A DNA stretch of 64,000 nucleotides from the NCBI GenBank assembly GCA_009760855.2, contig WPIO01000082.1, forward strand, positions 622,001 to 686,000, read 5' to 3'. The DNA is from Cristatella mucedo (lineage: Eukaryota > Bryozoa > Phylactolaemata > Cristatellidae). The notes below the pieces were generated by a model. That model saw only the letters and a list, made by a program, of their open reading frames with translations. It was not told the origin of the DNA and made no database searches. Both the position numbers and the translations under genes were made by a program. Shown here piece by piece: positions 33,171 to 45,096 of this stretch; position 1 is the stretch's first letter; each line of letters begins with the position of its first letter.

Positions 33171-35105
33171 TTTCTGCAAACGGACTCCAGAGTAGCTATG
33201 TCGATATATAATGAACACCGAGCACCAATATTAGATGATAGCGGCTAAGGATCTCAATAATTATAAATCAGGTAACGCATGCCTTCGCTCGACGATTGCG
33301 GGACAAGAATGCATGATGAATTCGTGCGTTGGCTATACTGATCAGCCGGAAGACCGCAGTCTCAAAACTGCTGCAAGAGTTGCATGCTCAGGCGCAACAG
33401 TCGAACCAGCGTGAGCACAAACCTCGCTGGTTTCAGCCGCTAAAGGAAGCTCAAATCCGATTACAACTGCGTGAACTGTGCCGATAAGTAGACGTCTGGC
33501 ACGGAGCACAGCAACAAGCCAGGGCACGCTGAAGGCCTCGACCTAAATGCTGACACCGAGCCCAATTAGTCTCTTATTAAGTAGGTCTTCCGGGGCGCTC
33601 ATCAGCAGTTAGGGCCCCACTTTGTTTACTTGTCTTTTTGCATCAAACGCTTTGCGTGCAATGCCGGGGAGCCTAGCTTGTGCAACTAACCATATGTGAG
33701 GCCCATAGTTAGCACGGGCAGGTGGGTATTACGGGCATCTTTTCCCAGATTTGTACTGAGATCCTATTCTCCTATATGGCGATTTGAAGTGCAGCCATTC
33801 ATGGTCGGTGGCATAGGCTAGAACATGTTGATCGATATGGTTTATGAAACGTCGTTTCGAGTCGCATGTATTGAAGGGGAAACGGACATTCGCCGCATCG
33901 TCCATTTCGCCTCGCCGTTACAAACATGGTGTGCAGCTTCTACGTCCGGTCAGGACAAGGCCGCAAACGCCCCACTCTTAACGGGGCTAGTCTCAGTCGG
34001 CTCGCTACGAATACCGGTGACGCCCGAACTTTGTAGTACGGCTAGTTACTTGTAGGTGCTGCATTAATTCATGCAGGTATGTCGACAATAGCAAAAACGC
34101 GGCAGCGACGACGAGTGCTCACACCTTAGCATATCATGTCCGTTTCCATAATGTGGACAAGTCTATTTAACACAAGCGGACGGTTACATGTGTTAACCAG
34201 TGGCCATGGCGTACACCAAAGGCCTAGTGGCCTGGACCTCACGCCAGCTTCAATGCTTCGAGTCTCGAATCGTGACTCTCCCTATCTCGGTGCCGGCTTT
34301 TATACCTCCTCGGCAATAAACTATCGCATAATCCCTTGATCGCGATTAATAACTAACCGCCATAATGCGTCCGGTTTGGCTAGCGCCTCAGTTACAGCAT
34401 CCATTTTCCGCCACGGTCAGTTGCCGCCAGTGAGCCCTACAGCTGCTGCCTTATAGCAAGACGATCGAAATGGAGGCTTTAAAAACAAGTAACACTAATA
34501 CGCAACTAAGCGATGTATGAGCGGAGTGTCGTGGTATTTTGACGAATTCTGTCGATACCGGTCGGAAACGGGAAGTGCTCTTTCGGAGTGTCTACTGTCG
34601 TTTCAGCTTTAACCACATTAGATTATGCAGAGGCACAACGGGTGTAATGTCTACAGCCACGACGCCCTTAACACACCAAACGGTAAAGGCTGAGCGACTA
34701 AAATTTCTGAGGACTACAAAAAGCATCCGGAGCGAGCTGCACGCGAGCGTCAGGTCATTAGACCGTGTCCACGGTTCAAATCTTCGTCCGTTCATCGCTT
34801 CTGAGCGTCGAGACCATGCAATTTCGTACGCGAGAACCACGACTAAGACATTGATGAACGACTTCTATTTCAAGTCCCGGAAAAGGTCTGAAGACCAGAC
34901 GTTCGCGTCCAACTCGTAACAGATACGTGCAGTATGTGTAGTCCTCGAGTTTTAGTGAATAATGGGTTAGATAAATTGACATCGCTTTGCTCATAAACCT
35001 GCAGAGGAGCATCGAAAAAAATAGCGCTGCTTAGACAATAGTACGACGGCCCAGCTAGCTCACTCACACATTGCGGCATAGCATAAAGATTAGTGAAATT
35101 CCATT
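33171..35105. other. Upstream region of TXN2, no gene seen
   Basis: Must contain the TXN2 promoter near 33171-33300. No core element was chosen. A 126-codon plus-strand frame at 34539-34919 and its minus-strand shadow have no recognisable domains or splice context. Confidence 0.5.
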
Positions 35106-35109
35106 TATG

Positions 35110-35600
35110 GTACGTTGTGCGTGCATCTCCGTTTGTATGTCCACAAAGCTACGAAGACGATGTGGCTGCTGTGGTTTGATTATAGGCAGGCCAGTACCGC
35201 TCCTTTCTTAAACAGCTGTTGGGAGCATCGTCGAGAGAGGCCTGTGCGAAGCTGTTGGGAGCATTTCATGGAGAGGGGCCTGTGCACCGCTGCGGTCCGT
35301 CTCTAAAGAGGCGCGGACACAGGCCGATAACCCGCTGGTGAACAGATGGTGGATTCACCATCGGGGTTGGCCAATGCACAGCCGTGGTCGAGGAGAGGGG
35401 ACTCGAGTGGGAGAGAGGGGTGAGGAAAGTCGTGCTCCCCTCTGCTCTGTGAGTAGTATAATAAATTCTTGGTGTTGGTCCTGTGCCAGCATTCTGTGTG
35501 CTGTGCTAACCAAACCACAGCTGGTAGGCAGCAGAGTTTTGTGTAGCGCGCTCAAAGCCTGAGCGGCTTCCGGTACGCGTTCGGTAGCCAACTGACCTCA
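35110..35600 (-). mobile_element. LINE family 2 3' tail, split by about 355 bp
   Basis: The tail piece at 35125-35165 (ATCTCCGTTTGTATGTCCAC then AAAGCTACGAAGAC) and the C-terminal piece at 35525-35600 (CTCAAAGCCTGAGCGGCTTC then CGGTACGCGTTCGGTAGCCA) are adjacent in other family 2 copies. Here they are separated by unrelated sequence. That insert contains an internal direct repeat (AGCTGTTGGGAGCAT, twice, about 40 bp apart). Confidence 0.65.
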
Positions 35601-36290
35601 ACGGCGTAGCTGATCACCCCAACCGTGTATCACTTTATCGCCCAGACACACTGGCACATGTTTTAGCGGCATCGCAATCTTTAGCCTTGCTACAGCCTTC
35701 TTAAGCGTTAGAAGCCAAGGCATAAAGTGTGCTCCGCCGTTAAACATTTCGTAACTCAGTATAGGTGTACCATCTAGGCCATAGAAGGTCTGGTATTCTT
35801 TTCGGCACGTGTAAGCCATTCTCTGCTACCAGTTGTTGTATAACAGTGCTCCGACGACGGCAGGTCTTACGGGAGTCTCACGGAGACACACTGGGCGAAC
35901 GTGAACGGTGAACAAGACTCTTGTGGTTTGTGTTTCTCTGTGTGCATGATTCGATTCTTGGCACACTGCGGTGCAGGCAGACCGATGGTGCCCTAAACCA
36001 CTCCAGGGTCTAACAGCTGGTGGCTGTGGCCTAGGGACAGGCCAGTGCCCAGCTGTGGTCTGGCGGCCGTAGTTTATCCATAGGCCGGCTTTGTCCTCCC
36101 TCTAACCCACTTAGATGAGCCGTGGCTGGGAGGGTGTGAGAGCAGAGGGAACGCCGGCTTAAGAGAGAACAGTTGTGTTTGGGGAGCGCTGCAGGTGCCT
36201 ACGAAAGTACACGTTCCTGTGAGCCAGTCTCGGTGTTCTGCCTGCTTCCACGTACGTACTCACTTGAAAGAGCATTGTTTAATCTGCAAC
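35601..36290. other. No gene seen
   Basis: Mixed-composition sequence between repeats, with short open frames only. Nothing recognised. Confidence 0.5.
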
Positions 36291-36292
36291 TT

Positions 36293-36421
<129 letters not shown>

Positions 36422-36559
36422 CATTCCTCTCAACGCGTACATATACGAGAGCTCGATGAATCACACCAGATGTCGATGGCTTAACTATCGGCTGCAGGTG
36501 ACGAATACATTAGTGTCAGGGCGCTTCGCTACTTACAACTATTGGCCGAATATGAGGAG

Positions 36560-37250
36560 TACATCAGGGTCAAGACGCTGGAATAACTACAACACCAGCA
36601 TGCATCAAGCGCACACAACACTGCCGCATTGTAGCCCTTCTGGCTGAGCTTCACTGGCTCCTTTTCAAGCGCCTTATCAACTTCAACCCTGCGTTTGGCT
36701 TACATTCGCTTCGCTCGCTTGTTCCAAACTACTCATCAAGCTATGCTGCTCCTCTCGTCACCTTCCTGTCATCTCGCCGACCCTTTCACTGAATTGAAAT
36801 CTCGGTGATCAGCGTTCTCGGTACAGCCCACCGACGGCCTGAGTGCCCAGCTTGTACGTGTACGTTCGCACAGTTTTTGGCAATGCTGCACTGAAAGTCT
36901 TGAACTTCCTTCCGGACGGATTCCGTTACCGCCTGTATTGACTTTGCAGCATTTAAACCAAAGCTAAAAAAGCATACGTTTCGCTCGCTCGGCTTTCCCT
37001 GTGCACCACGGAGCTTGTCTTATTCTCTCGGGTGCATTGCGTTCGTGTTAGGCACCGTGGACGTTGTTAGTCAGGAATCCTACTATCGAGCGCTTTGAGT
37101 ATCTATTTAGATATTTATGCCTGCTTGTCTAAGCATGATACCTTTCTTTTCATTAAACTCTTGGCTATTGCTGCTCTTGGAAAGCGCCTGAAAGAGATTC
37201 GGTTCCCTTACGAAGCAATGCAAAAGATGTGTTATTATTATTATTTATTG
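36560..37250 (+). mobile_element. LINE family 3 3' half with tail
   Basis: A third LINE type. Landmarks are GCTTCACTGGCTCCTTTTCA, CTGAAAGTCTTGAACTTCCT and TTGACTTTGCAGCATTTAAA. The tail is AAGCGCCTGAAAGAGATTCG, then GTTCCCTTACGAAGCAATGC and ATTATTATTATT. Its stem-loop resembles family 1 but the flanks differ. Confidence 0.75.
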
Positions 37251-37304
37251 AAGACTCTAGAGCTGAAGGTATGGAAATGTTTACGAGTCCGAACGTATTT
37301 TTGT

Positions 37305-37423
37305 ATTGTATCTCCCATTTTTCATTGTAACTCCACAAAGACAAAGTGGGCGTTACGCGGGAGCGTTTCCAATAGCGCACGCAAAGCCTAAGCGGCTTTC
37401 GGTACGCGCATGCGGTAGCCAAG
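37305..37423 (-). mobile_element. LINE family 2 3' tail, antisense
   Basis: Shows TAACTCCACAAAGACAAAGT, GCCTAAGCGGCTTTCGGTAC and GCGGTAGCCAA, which is the family 2 end in reverse. It abuts a plus-strand family 2 body at 37424 without spacer. Confidence 0.8.
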
Positions 37424-37995
37424 AGGCTGCAAGGCTAATGTTCAAGTCCCAGAGGTTTGACCACGTGTCTCCTCTGCTGAAAGAGCTAAGATGGATGCCG
37501 ATTGAGCAACGGATACAGAGCAAAGGTCTTACGCTGACCCACAAGGCCCGCCATGGCTTGGCTCATTCGTACCTAGCTGAACTGCTGCACCAGTTTCAGC
37601 CTCTTCGCGCCGTCAGGTCCTGTGTGGACAATAAATTAGCTGTTCCATTTCTCCGCTTAAAGACCGTTGGCGACAGAAGCTTTAGGTCTGCAGGTCCTAG
37701 AGTGTGGCACTCGCTTCCACAATTCTTATGCAACGACAACTACTCTTCTGCTGCCGACCATGGCTCATCCTTTTCAGCGGTCCTGAGCTGCTACTTCCAT
37801 GCTACTCACTACCTCAACTGCTCTCCTGACTCTGCTATGCTTCCCACTTTCTCTTTGTTGCGTGAGACGAGGTCTGTTGGCTACCGAATGCGTACCGAAA
37901 GCCACTTAGGCTGTGAGTGCGCTATACAAAACTCTCGTGCGTAACACCCACATAGTCTTTATGACTTTGAGGAGTTACAGACGGAGATACATTCT
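37424..37995 (+). mobile_element. LINE family 2 C-terminal body and tail
   Basis: A well-preserved reading frame covers the C-terminal 170 residues, including LMFKSQRFDHVSPLLKEL, SYLAELLHQFQPLRAVRS, LRLKTVGDRSFRSAGPR and FSLLRETRSVGYRMRTES. It ends in the family tail with CACATAGTCTTTATGACTTT. The sequence is close to the minus-strand copy at 21774-22260, implying fairly recent activity. Confidence 0.88.
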
Positions 37996-38340
37996 CAAGC
38001 AATAAAAAGAAAGTGAGAAGTATAATAATGATACACTTGATAAAAGGCCCTGAGAGCATTCAATCTCTTTCTAGGCGCTTTACATTTGCTGCAAAGCATA
38101 GCAGAGTCAGGATGGCTGTTGAGGTTGAGTGTAGAATGGAAGCAGTAGCTCAATACGGCTGGAAAAAGGACGCACCGCAGTCAGCAGCAGGAAAGGATAT
38201 GGCGTCACCTTTAGTCAGAATTTCCGGCCTGCGCTCTTATCGTCTAATCTGCTGCCAATGGCTTAAATCTGACCTATACGGCTAGAAAGAGGATGCGCCA
38301 CGGTTGGCTGCAGGAGAGTAGATGTCGTTGTGTAAGAAAC
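37996..38340 (-). mobile_element. LINE family 2 fragment with nested family 1 tail
   Basis: An antisense family 2 segment (AAAGTGAGAAG, then GCAGAGTCAGGATGGCTGTT) is interrupted at 38022-38097 by a family 1 tail (AATAATGATACACTTGATAA through TAGGCGCTTTACATTTGCTG). A further stretch, 38160-38275, interrupts it again before GGATGCGCCACGGTTGGCTG resumes. Confidence 0.75.
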
Positions 38341-38980
38341 GTACAGCACGATAGCATTGCCGTGCCCAATGCAAGCTTTCGCCTGCACAACTAGCAGAAG
38401 GCCTTCTGACTTCTCGCCGAATAACGGGGTTTGCATGAAGCAATTGCCAACAGCTAAAATAATTGATTGACCTTTGCTCGTGTCATTATTAATGCTCAAG
38501 TGTTTAATGTAGAGCGATTCTCCGTTGTGGCCATAGTAAGGCAATACTTGATCCCGGGTGAGCTCGAGTAGCATAATATCAATAAAACAGCTGCACAGTA
38601 TTTTGCGAGAGGTACATCTCTTTCAGGGCACTTTAAATAGGCTGGAATGAACGCACGTCAGTTGGTTAAGAGTACAATGTTCAAGTTGAGCACGAATAAA
38701 CACACAAAAGACAATATATAGGGATTGAGAAAAGAGTGTGAGTATCAGATAGGGTTTTGGTTCTTTTACAATATAGTAATAACAAATCCTGTACTTGTAT
38801 ATAACACCCAAACCGAACTAAATGCCTTTCTGTCTCAAGTCGTGGAATGTCAGTCGATAGGAAGCTACAGACTTTTGGAGTACGCGAACTGTGAACACGG
38901 TCTCCGAATGATTTGAGATTGGGTTGAGTTTCAGCTAGACGACTCGAGTATGGATAACCTTATAATAATAATATTAATAG
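38341..38980. other. No gene seen
   Basis: Sequence between two retroelement fragments. Short frames on the minus strand (38263-38574) have no recognisable domain. Confidence 0.5.
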
Positions 38981-38984
38981 CCAT

Positions 38985-39800
38985 ACGAATAATAATGCAC
39001 TTGATAAAGCGCCCTCAGAGAACTCAATCTCTTTCTAGGCGCTTTACATTTGCTGCAAAGGGAAACGCGCCTGAATGGGGAGTAATATTATGCTTGATAA
39101 ACAACATGAATAACATAGTTAGGGATGATATGCACAGGGTCAGCATGCAAGTTTGGTTAGTGGCAGCATGCACAGTGTCAGCGCGCATAAGCACATGAAG
39201 GACAAATCACAGGGACCCACTAAATGCTAACCTAAATAGGTCTGCTTTTAAGTTTTTTTAAATGTGGTCAATTCAGAGGATGTTGTGACGCAAGTTGGGA
39301 GTAAGTTCCAGGCTTTGGGAGCATATGATGGAAATGAGTACGATGGAAAGCCTGATTAGAAGTATTCCAGATATAGAGGGCCAGAAAATGAGAGCGAATA
39401 GACTTACATATTTGAAATAATAGAACCTTGAAGTCGATATGCTACTTGGTGGGGGAGCCAGGGCAGGTCAGTAAGAAATGGAGGAATGTCGCTGCTGCTG
39501 CAATGTTAACGAGAGACAAGCCTAGCTTGCGAGTCCTGCGAAATCGACTAACATCGTATTAATATAAGTGGGAAGAGCTGCAAATAGCGAGTTTCATAAT
39601 TCTAAACGAGATAGCACACATTTATGGACGGGTTTGACTTCGACATCCTTGTTTAGACAATTGCTAATTTTTGCAAAGTTACTTAGCTGAAATTAGGCAG
39701 CCTTACTTCGGAGCTGCAGTACTCACATAGTGAGAGGTCATTTTTAAAAGAGACGCCCAGATTTATGCAGTAGCTTCAGAAGATGAGCTAGAAGAGCCCA
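38985..39800 (-). mobile_element. LINE family 1 3' end, antisense, with intact stem-loop
   Basis: Begins with an AAT-type repeat, then GCACTTGATAAAGCGCCCTC and TCTTTCTAGGCGCTTTACAT. It continues for 800 bp into the decayed RT C-terminal region (CAGGCTTTGGGAGCATATGA, TTAGACAATTGCTAATTTTTG). The first 190 bp are close to those at 58665-58860 and 62612-62815. It therefore shows the full junction between tail and body. Confidence 0.85.
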
Positions 39801-39942
39801 GGATGAGGATGAGGCTATTCAGCCTGGCTAATCGGTAGAGGTTCTTAAATCTGCCGCAGCCTAAACGAGATTGCAAAGTAGCTGCATATTCGGACGTGGC
39901 GATTCCGGGCGACGAAAGCCAGAGGTTTACGACAGATTCACC

Positions 39943-40032
<90 letters not shown>
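39943..40032. repeat. GA microsatellite, about 88 bp
   Basis: Nearly pure GA with one AA interruption about 20 bases in, very like the run at 31114-31201. Confidence 0.97.
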
Positions 40033-40034
<2 letters not shown>

Positions 40035-40369
40035 GAGTTGTACTAAATACAACAGCGCATGGTGCTTCGCAATAATCTAAACGAGATCAGCTGCCAGCAA
40101 TAGCAGTATCTCCATGTTAAGAAATAATTGTATTTATGGACTTCATCTGCAGAACTGTCTCACTTCAAAAGCTGTGAGCTCTCTTTATAGTAGCTAATTT
40201 TGCCTGCCGATTATTCACTAACTTGTGCTAATCATTTACAAGTGTAGCATGCTTACAGGCTTATGCCATGAATAAATGATACAGTTTTGATGAATTAATG
40301 TGAAAATCACGATATTAGAATCAGTCATCGAACTAGGACTTGCCACTACAGTATGCATGTCAGTGACAG

Positions 40370-40890
40370 TGCTCCCAAAGCCGGAAAAACCGCACTCACT
40401 GATATCTATCATTTCCTAATTTGACATCCAAAAAGAAGCTAATAACTTATCTGTTCTTCCCAGCCTTTGCTCTGTCCGAGCGAATTGTCCTTTTGAGTGC
40501 TTGGGTTTGCGAACCACTACACGTCATGATTAAGGATAAGAGCGATGCCGTTTGCATTGTACTCCGGTGAACTTATATTTTATCTTGTATGCTTCGAGTG
40601 CTTACAAGTGCGTGATTCACTGCACATTTCTGTCTCCAGGGTCCACTAACCAGCAGCCCCGAGTGTCATCTTCGGTGCTTTACCATGTCTGCCTAAGCAC
40701 CACACTTACTTAAGCATGAGGCTTGTCTAAGCGTGACACTTGTGTGCTTTTGCCTGCTAGGCTAAGCATAATAGCTTGTTTGTCATAACTCTATAGTTTA
40801 TTGCTTCTCTTGCACGGAGTTGTATAGCATCCGAATATAGATTAGGTTGCTTTATGGTGCTGTATAAAATACAACTATTATTATTATGAA
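40370..40890 (+). mobile_element. Decayed LINE 3' end (family 3-like)
   Basis: Resembles the family 3 region at 36.9-37.2 kb: a segment CATCCAAAAAGAAGCTAATA, later CTAAGCATAATAGCTTGTTT, then GGTGCTGTATAAAATACAAC and ATTATTATTAT. It lies downstream of the PDZ-PH-PH gene. Confidence 0.65.
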
Positions 40891-40987
40891 ATGGCTGCCG
40901 GCTGCAATAACTGTATGACTCGGCGTTAGCTTCGAGGCTGTTATACCGTTAGGATATTGAAAAATACAGTTGCACGACCCTGCAAGC

Positions 40988-40993
40988 TTTATT
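40988..40993 (-). terminator. Poly(A) signal AATAAA for PDZ-PH-PH gene
   Basis: AATAAA on the minus strand, about 730 nt beyond the stop codon at 41725. It is the first canonical signal I found after the stop. No other exon lies between, so 41724 to about 40970 is a likely 3' UTR. Confidence 0.65.
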
Positions 40994-41724
40994 GTTCATG
41001 TCACGTGCAAAGCCTAGCAGCCTAGACACGACCGCATGCACACCGTCACCAGCAACTCAGTGCTGCATTCAAAACATACGTATTTATGCGAGCATTGGCT
41101 GCTCAAGGGTACGAGTGTTGCGATGATGGCCAAGACGTAAGCATTAGCAACGCAGCAGCAGCCTGATGATGAATTATTGAGAGGGAATGGAACGTGGCGC
41201 ACTGGCACCACACATCAGCAGCAGTGCCATCCATAATAACCGGTTGGCAGAGTGAAGCCACAAAGGCACGGCTTCGGTGAACGGGCGGGAGTACAGCAGA
41301 AAAGCGCATAGTGAACAGAGGCGTAGCAGAAGCACCTTGCCAATATGGCGTCCTTTCGATAGTCGCCAGGCGGAGCCAAAGAGGCTTCTACTCGTGGCGG
41401 CACGATGCGAAGGAACAAGCGGGAATGAAAACTTGCTGCACCCTAAATAAAGCAACGAAACGGAGTGCGTTTGAAAGGTGAGCAAGTGTCCAGTTGCGTT
41501 GCCACGGTGCAAACATGAGAAAACGCAGGTAAAAAGCCAAACTAAAAAAATGTAAGCTCCACTGGCAGGGGCCTCAAGAACAGGAAGACGTAAGTGGTAG
41601 CTATGGCAGCAACTGGTGGCCGGTGAACAATGACAAAAAGCCCATACATGCAGCCTAATACATGCAGTGCTTGCCGGTGCTGTGGAGCACATCGGCAGGT
41701 GAGTGTGCTTGGATGTCCTGCCCT
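40994..41724 (-). other. Probable 3' UTR of PDZ-PH-PH gene
   Basis: Follows the stop codon of the last exon. A 172-codon minus-strand frame (41174-41692) lies within it but has no recognisable domain and no splice context, so I treat it as untranslated. Confidence 0.6.
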
Positions 41725-41926
41725 CTAGTGCCTAGACTCGATTAGCATCCACTTTTCCTCTGAAAAATCTTTCTGCTGCTGCTGCTGACTAGGGAGTTCT
41801 TGACCGGCAGTCGGCTCACCGGCCACCCATGAACTATCTTTAATTGAAGTAGTTGACGACTTCCTTATGCTCCCGCTATCCAAGCGTGCCCACCGACCGA
41901 TGGACAGCGTCATAGCACGAACCCAT
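41725..41926 (-). CDS. PDZ-PH-PH protein, last exon
   Basis: Final coding exon, residues 476-542. It starts with WVRAMTLSIGRW, whose tryptophan (W477) is the near-invariant residue of the C-terminal helix of a PH domain, here the second one. A short basic and serine/threonine-rich tail follows (SIRKSSTTSIKDSS), then a glutamine run, ending in EEKWMLIESRH. The acceptor is TTTTCAG before 41926. The arginine codon AGA is split across the intron, giving FEKDRWVRAM. The stop TAG is at 41727-41725. Confidence 0.92.
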
Positions 41927-44900
41927 CTGAAAAGCAGACATGATTTCTTAATCAGAATGATTAAAAGCAGACGGAGCCACGACTGGGATTCCAAATCAAG
42001 GAACCTGTCAAGAGTGACTCCAATGGACACGCGACTCTGAAGGGAAAAAAGTTCCCACACAGGAAAAGGACAAAGACGGCAGGCAGGTGCTTATGAGCAG
42101 TGGCCTCAAAAGTAAGCAAGTACAGGGTTATACAATGGCACTGGTCATGCAGGGGATATAAGCACCACTTCCTTTTACATCGCATTAAACAAAATAGCCA
42201 GCATACAAGATGGTGGCTTCTTCAGCATATACAGGGTTCTAGCAGATCGGACATGACAAAACTTATGCCGACAGTGCTAAGCATGACCTTGGCAGCGGTA
42301 GGAGTGTTGCTGAATCTTAAAATAAGGCACGTGCACACTCAAGTAAAGAAAACATAGTGTGAATCGACCAAGTACAGGTAACATCTTTTCAATAGAAGAT
42401 ACTTCGTGCAAGTCCAGCAGACAGACAAGCAGGAGCAAAGTCCGGACTTCAAAGCAAGAGCCTTGCAGGACGGCTTATAAGTTTACTGCACGATCAAGCG
42501 AACACAGACACCGATGTTACCGGACCTGCAGTGCACTGCTGGAGGATGACCACCGCTGGAGGGTCACTGCAGACGCTTCTAAACCACCATGAAAACGTGG
42601 AAAGGTTAGCGTTTAGCCACGGATAATGTGCAACTATCACGAGCTCATTAGCTAAAAAAATATCTTCCGTACAATGAATGGTATAGAAGCTCTTTGCATG
42701 GCAGCTAACTTCCATTGCGCAAACGTCCATTAGCAACAGTCTCCTACGGGTGCGACATATGCAACTGCATGTTCATAAGCAAGGTAATTCAAGGTAAGGC
42801 AAAATCTATCTAGGCCGGTACCTATCATGGATGGGTTGGAACTCTAGAATCTTTGAGGCGCCAAGCTTTAATTTAAATCACACAGAATCTCATTTGGTCT
42901 CAAATAGATGGAATTTTCGAGTGTGGCAACGCGCAAATAATCTTCGGGCAGGCCTCAAGATTGCCCACTTGCTAAATGCCCCGGGTTCTGGACGCTGAGA
43001 TCCCCGGTTTGACATAGCCAGCATAGGATTCTCCACCAGCCAATGGAAACTAACGTGTCCCTCGGTCAGACAATGACGTCTACACTACACTTTCGGCTAG
43101 ATTTGGTAAAAAAAAATGCTATCCACGAAGCCACACAGTAGCAATCTCGAGCTAAAGCAAGCATTTTCAAACATGGGTTGGTCGAAGGCAACATTGACTG
43201 GAGAGAATGGCATTCAGCTTAGTCAGTGATTATGGCCAAACTATTGAGGTCAGAGGCTGAAGCTGGTCGACAGCTACACCTTCGAACCTCAGTGTCATCC
43301 ACGACCTTGCAGTTTACTGACAAGGCAAGAAGTGCCAGAGCTAGTATTTATCACAAAAATTGACAGTTACAAGCACCAGCAATTTAATGAGGCAGAGTCA
43401 GGTACCTCTGCCCCACCTCCTACAGTGCCTACCTACCCAAAGCTATACTTATGCTGCAACTGAGCTGGCCATCGGCAGCCAGTGATTGCAGCCTCGGACG
43501 TTTGGTTATGCCCGAAAAGCCCACCTCCTACTTCTCGAAGCTCTGTCCCAGGACATGCTTGGCGGGTGTAAGGCCTAAGTACAAGCAATTGCTATTTAAC
43601 ATCGCAGCTTACGATGAAGTCGGCAGCGTACATGAATGATTAAAATTTCAATAAGCATTAAGATGCTGAAATGTAAAGCAGCAATGCATAGTTACCGTGC
43701 AATTGAGAAATGTCAATGGTCCTACGTAGCATGCCAGTGATACCTAACCAATGGGATGCAGGTCTTTTTTTAGGCCTCACACGTTATTCTACAAGAGCTC
43801 CGAAGGTGCAATCCATTATTTGCCTACATTTTCATTGTTATCCTTCAGTTATGGCTCATTTTGTTCTTCTATAATTACATATGGCAGGATGCAAAAGCTG
43901 ATTGGCAGCAGACACACTACCAGCTGCCCCCATAGAGCTACACGTGTTGAATTTGTTATTCTGAGCTAACCCATTAAATAGATTATTCACTTACAATAAC
44001 TCCAGTTTTCATAACATTTATCATCTCCGCTGCTTAACGCGACTCGTCCACTTGGTGGACAGAGAGTGTCATAATAAAGACGGCCAATACATCCTCAGCC
44101 AAACCTTCTGGTGGAATAGTAGCACACAGTAGAAACGTCCACAATCTGCCGATATCAGACTGCCCATGACGTTAACTGTTAAAGCTGATAACTGCTACCC
44201 GTTAGCTTTTAGTGGGGCACACTAGGTTCAGCAACCCGGCTACGAGCACCACTTTGAAATGGCAGAGCACAAATGCAGCTTTCATCATTCCTTAGCACTG
44301 AGTAGCGACTTTAGTTGCAGGATCAGGCCACTACCGGCTCAGGCTACTATCGTGCTAGCTGAGGGTGATGCAATGTTCCCTCTAGGACAGATTAAAGAAG
44401 GTTGTCCATATGCCGAGAACCCATGTACTTGCTAAATCCAAGATCTAAATCTAAAGCTGCAGAGAATTATAGATTTGTTCAAGGCAGCACCCAGAAGTGA
44501 GGACGCCTGCTTTTGAGTGGCGACTGCAAAATGCATTTTCGCTGCACAAAGGTTTGGGTTTTCCATTATAATTAACACAGTTGTACCAAGCCACAAGCGC
44601 CTACTCTCCACCAACCACCCTGTTAATCTAGTTGAATTTCATGAGTCGAAACCGAATCTATCATCGGATAGGTGAACAATAAGGGGGGATTGAAGGGGGT
44701 GGAAGGGTGACACTACAGCGCAAGAAGACTTGCGGCCAGGCTTGTAGCCCGTCGCACTCAGCCACCAATCCCCGTCGATGGCTTTTATAGTAGTAGCAGT
44801 GAGTAGCAACAGTTAATTACCATGCTTGATACAGGTAGCAATATAGTAGGGGGATGGCGTACTTAGATCAGGGAAGCTGCCACCGAAGAGGTGAATGCTT

Positions 44901-44960
44901 TGGGATTGGCAGATGCTGCAAAAAGGCCAAGAATCATTATAAACAGTTGAAATTGCATAC
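41927..44960. other. PDZ-PH-PH gene, last intron
   Basis: Intron of about 3.0 kb. I found no LINE protein segments, SINE boxes or exons in it, which makes it cleaner than the other large introns here. Confidence 0.55.
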
Positions 44961-45096
44961 CTGTCTTTTTCAAAATCGGTGTCAGCAAAAAAGCAGAACG
45001 TCCTCATTCTCGGGCTGGGCGGTACCAAATTGAAAGCATTCTTTTTGCTACTTGACGGCATTGGATGGACTGTATAGCCGTGAAGGTGGGCAACGC
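44961..45096 (-). CDS. PDZ-PH-PH protein, exon in PH2
   Basis: Residues 431-476, the middle of the second PH domain: GVAHLHGYTVHPMPSSSKKN, then AFNLVPPSPRMRTFCFFAD and TDFEKDR. The pattern matches the beta-strands after the first PH hairpin: a GYTV strand, an AFNL strand, and an RTFCFFAD strand leading to the final helix. The acceptor is TTTTCAG before 45096 and the donor GTATGC follows 44961. It begins in phase 1 and ends in phase 2, matching both neighbours. Confidence 0.92.

Noticed and set aside
34539-34919. 126-codon plus-strand frame upstream of TXN2
   Set aside because: No domain, no homologous pattern I recognise, and equally long shadows on the other strand.
41174-41692. 172-codon minus-strand frame as a separate gene
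   Set aside because: It lies between the stop codon and poly(A) signal of the PDZ-PH-PH gene and shows no domain, so it fits 3' UTR better.
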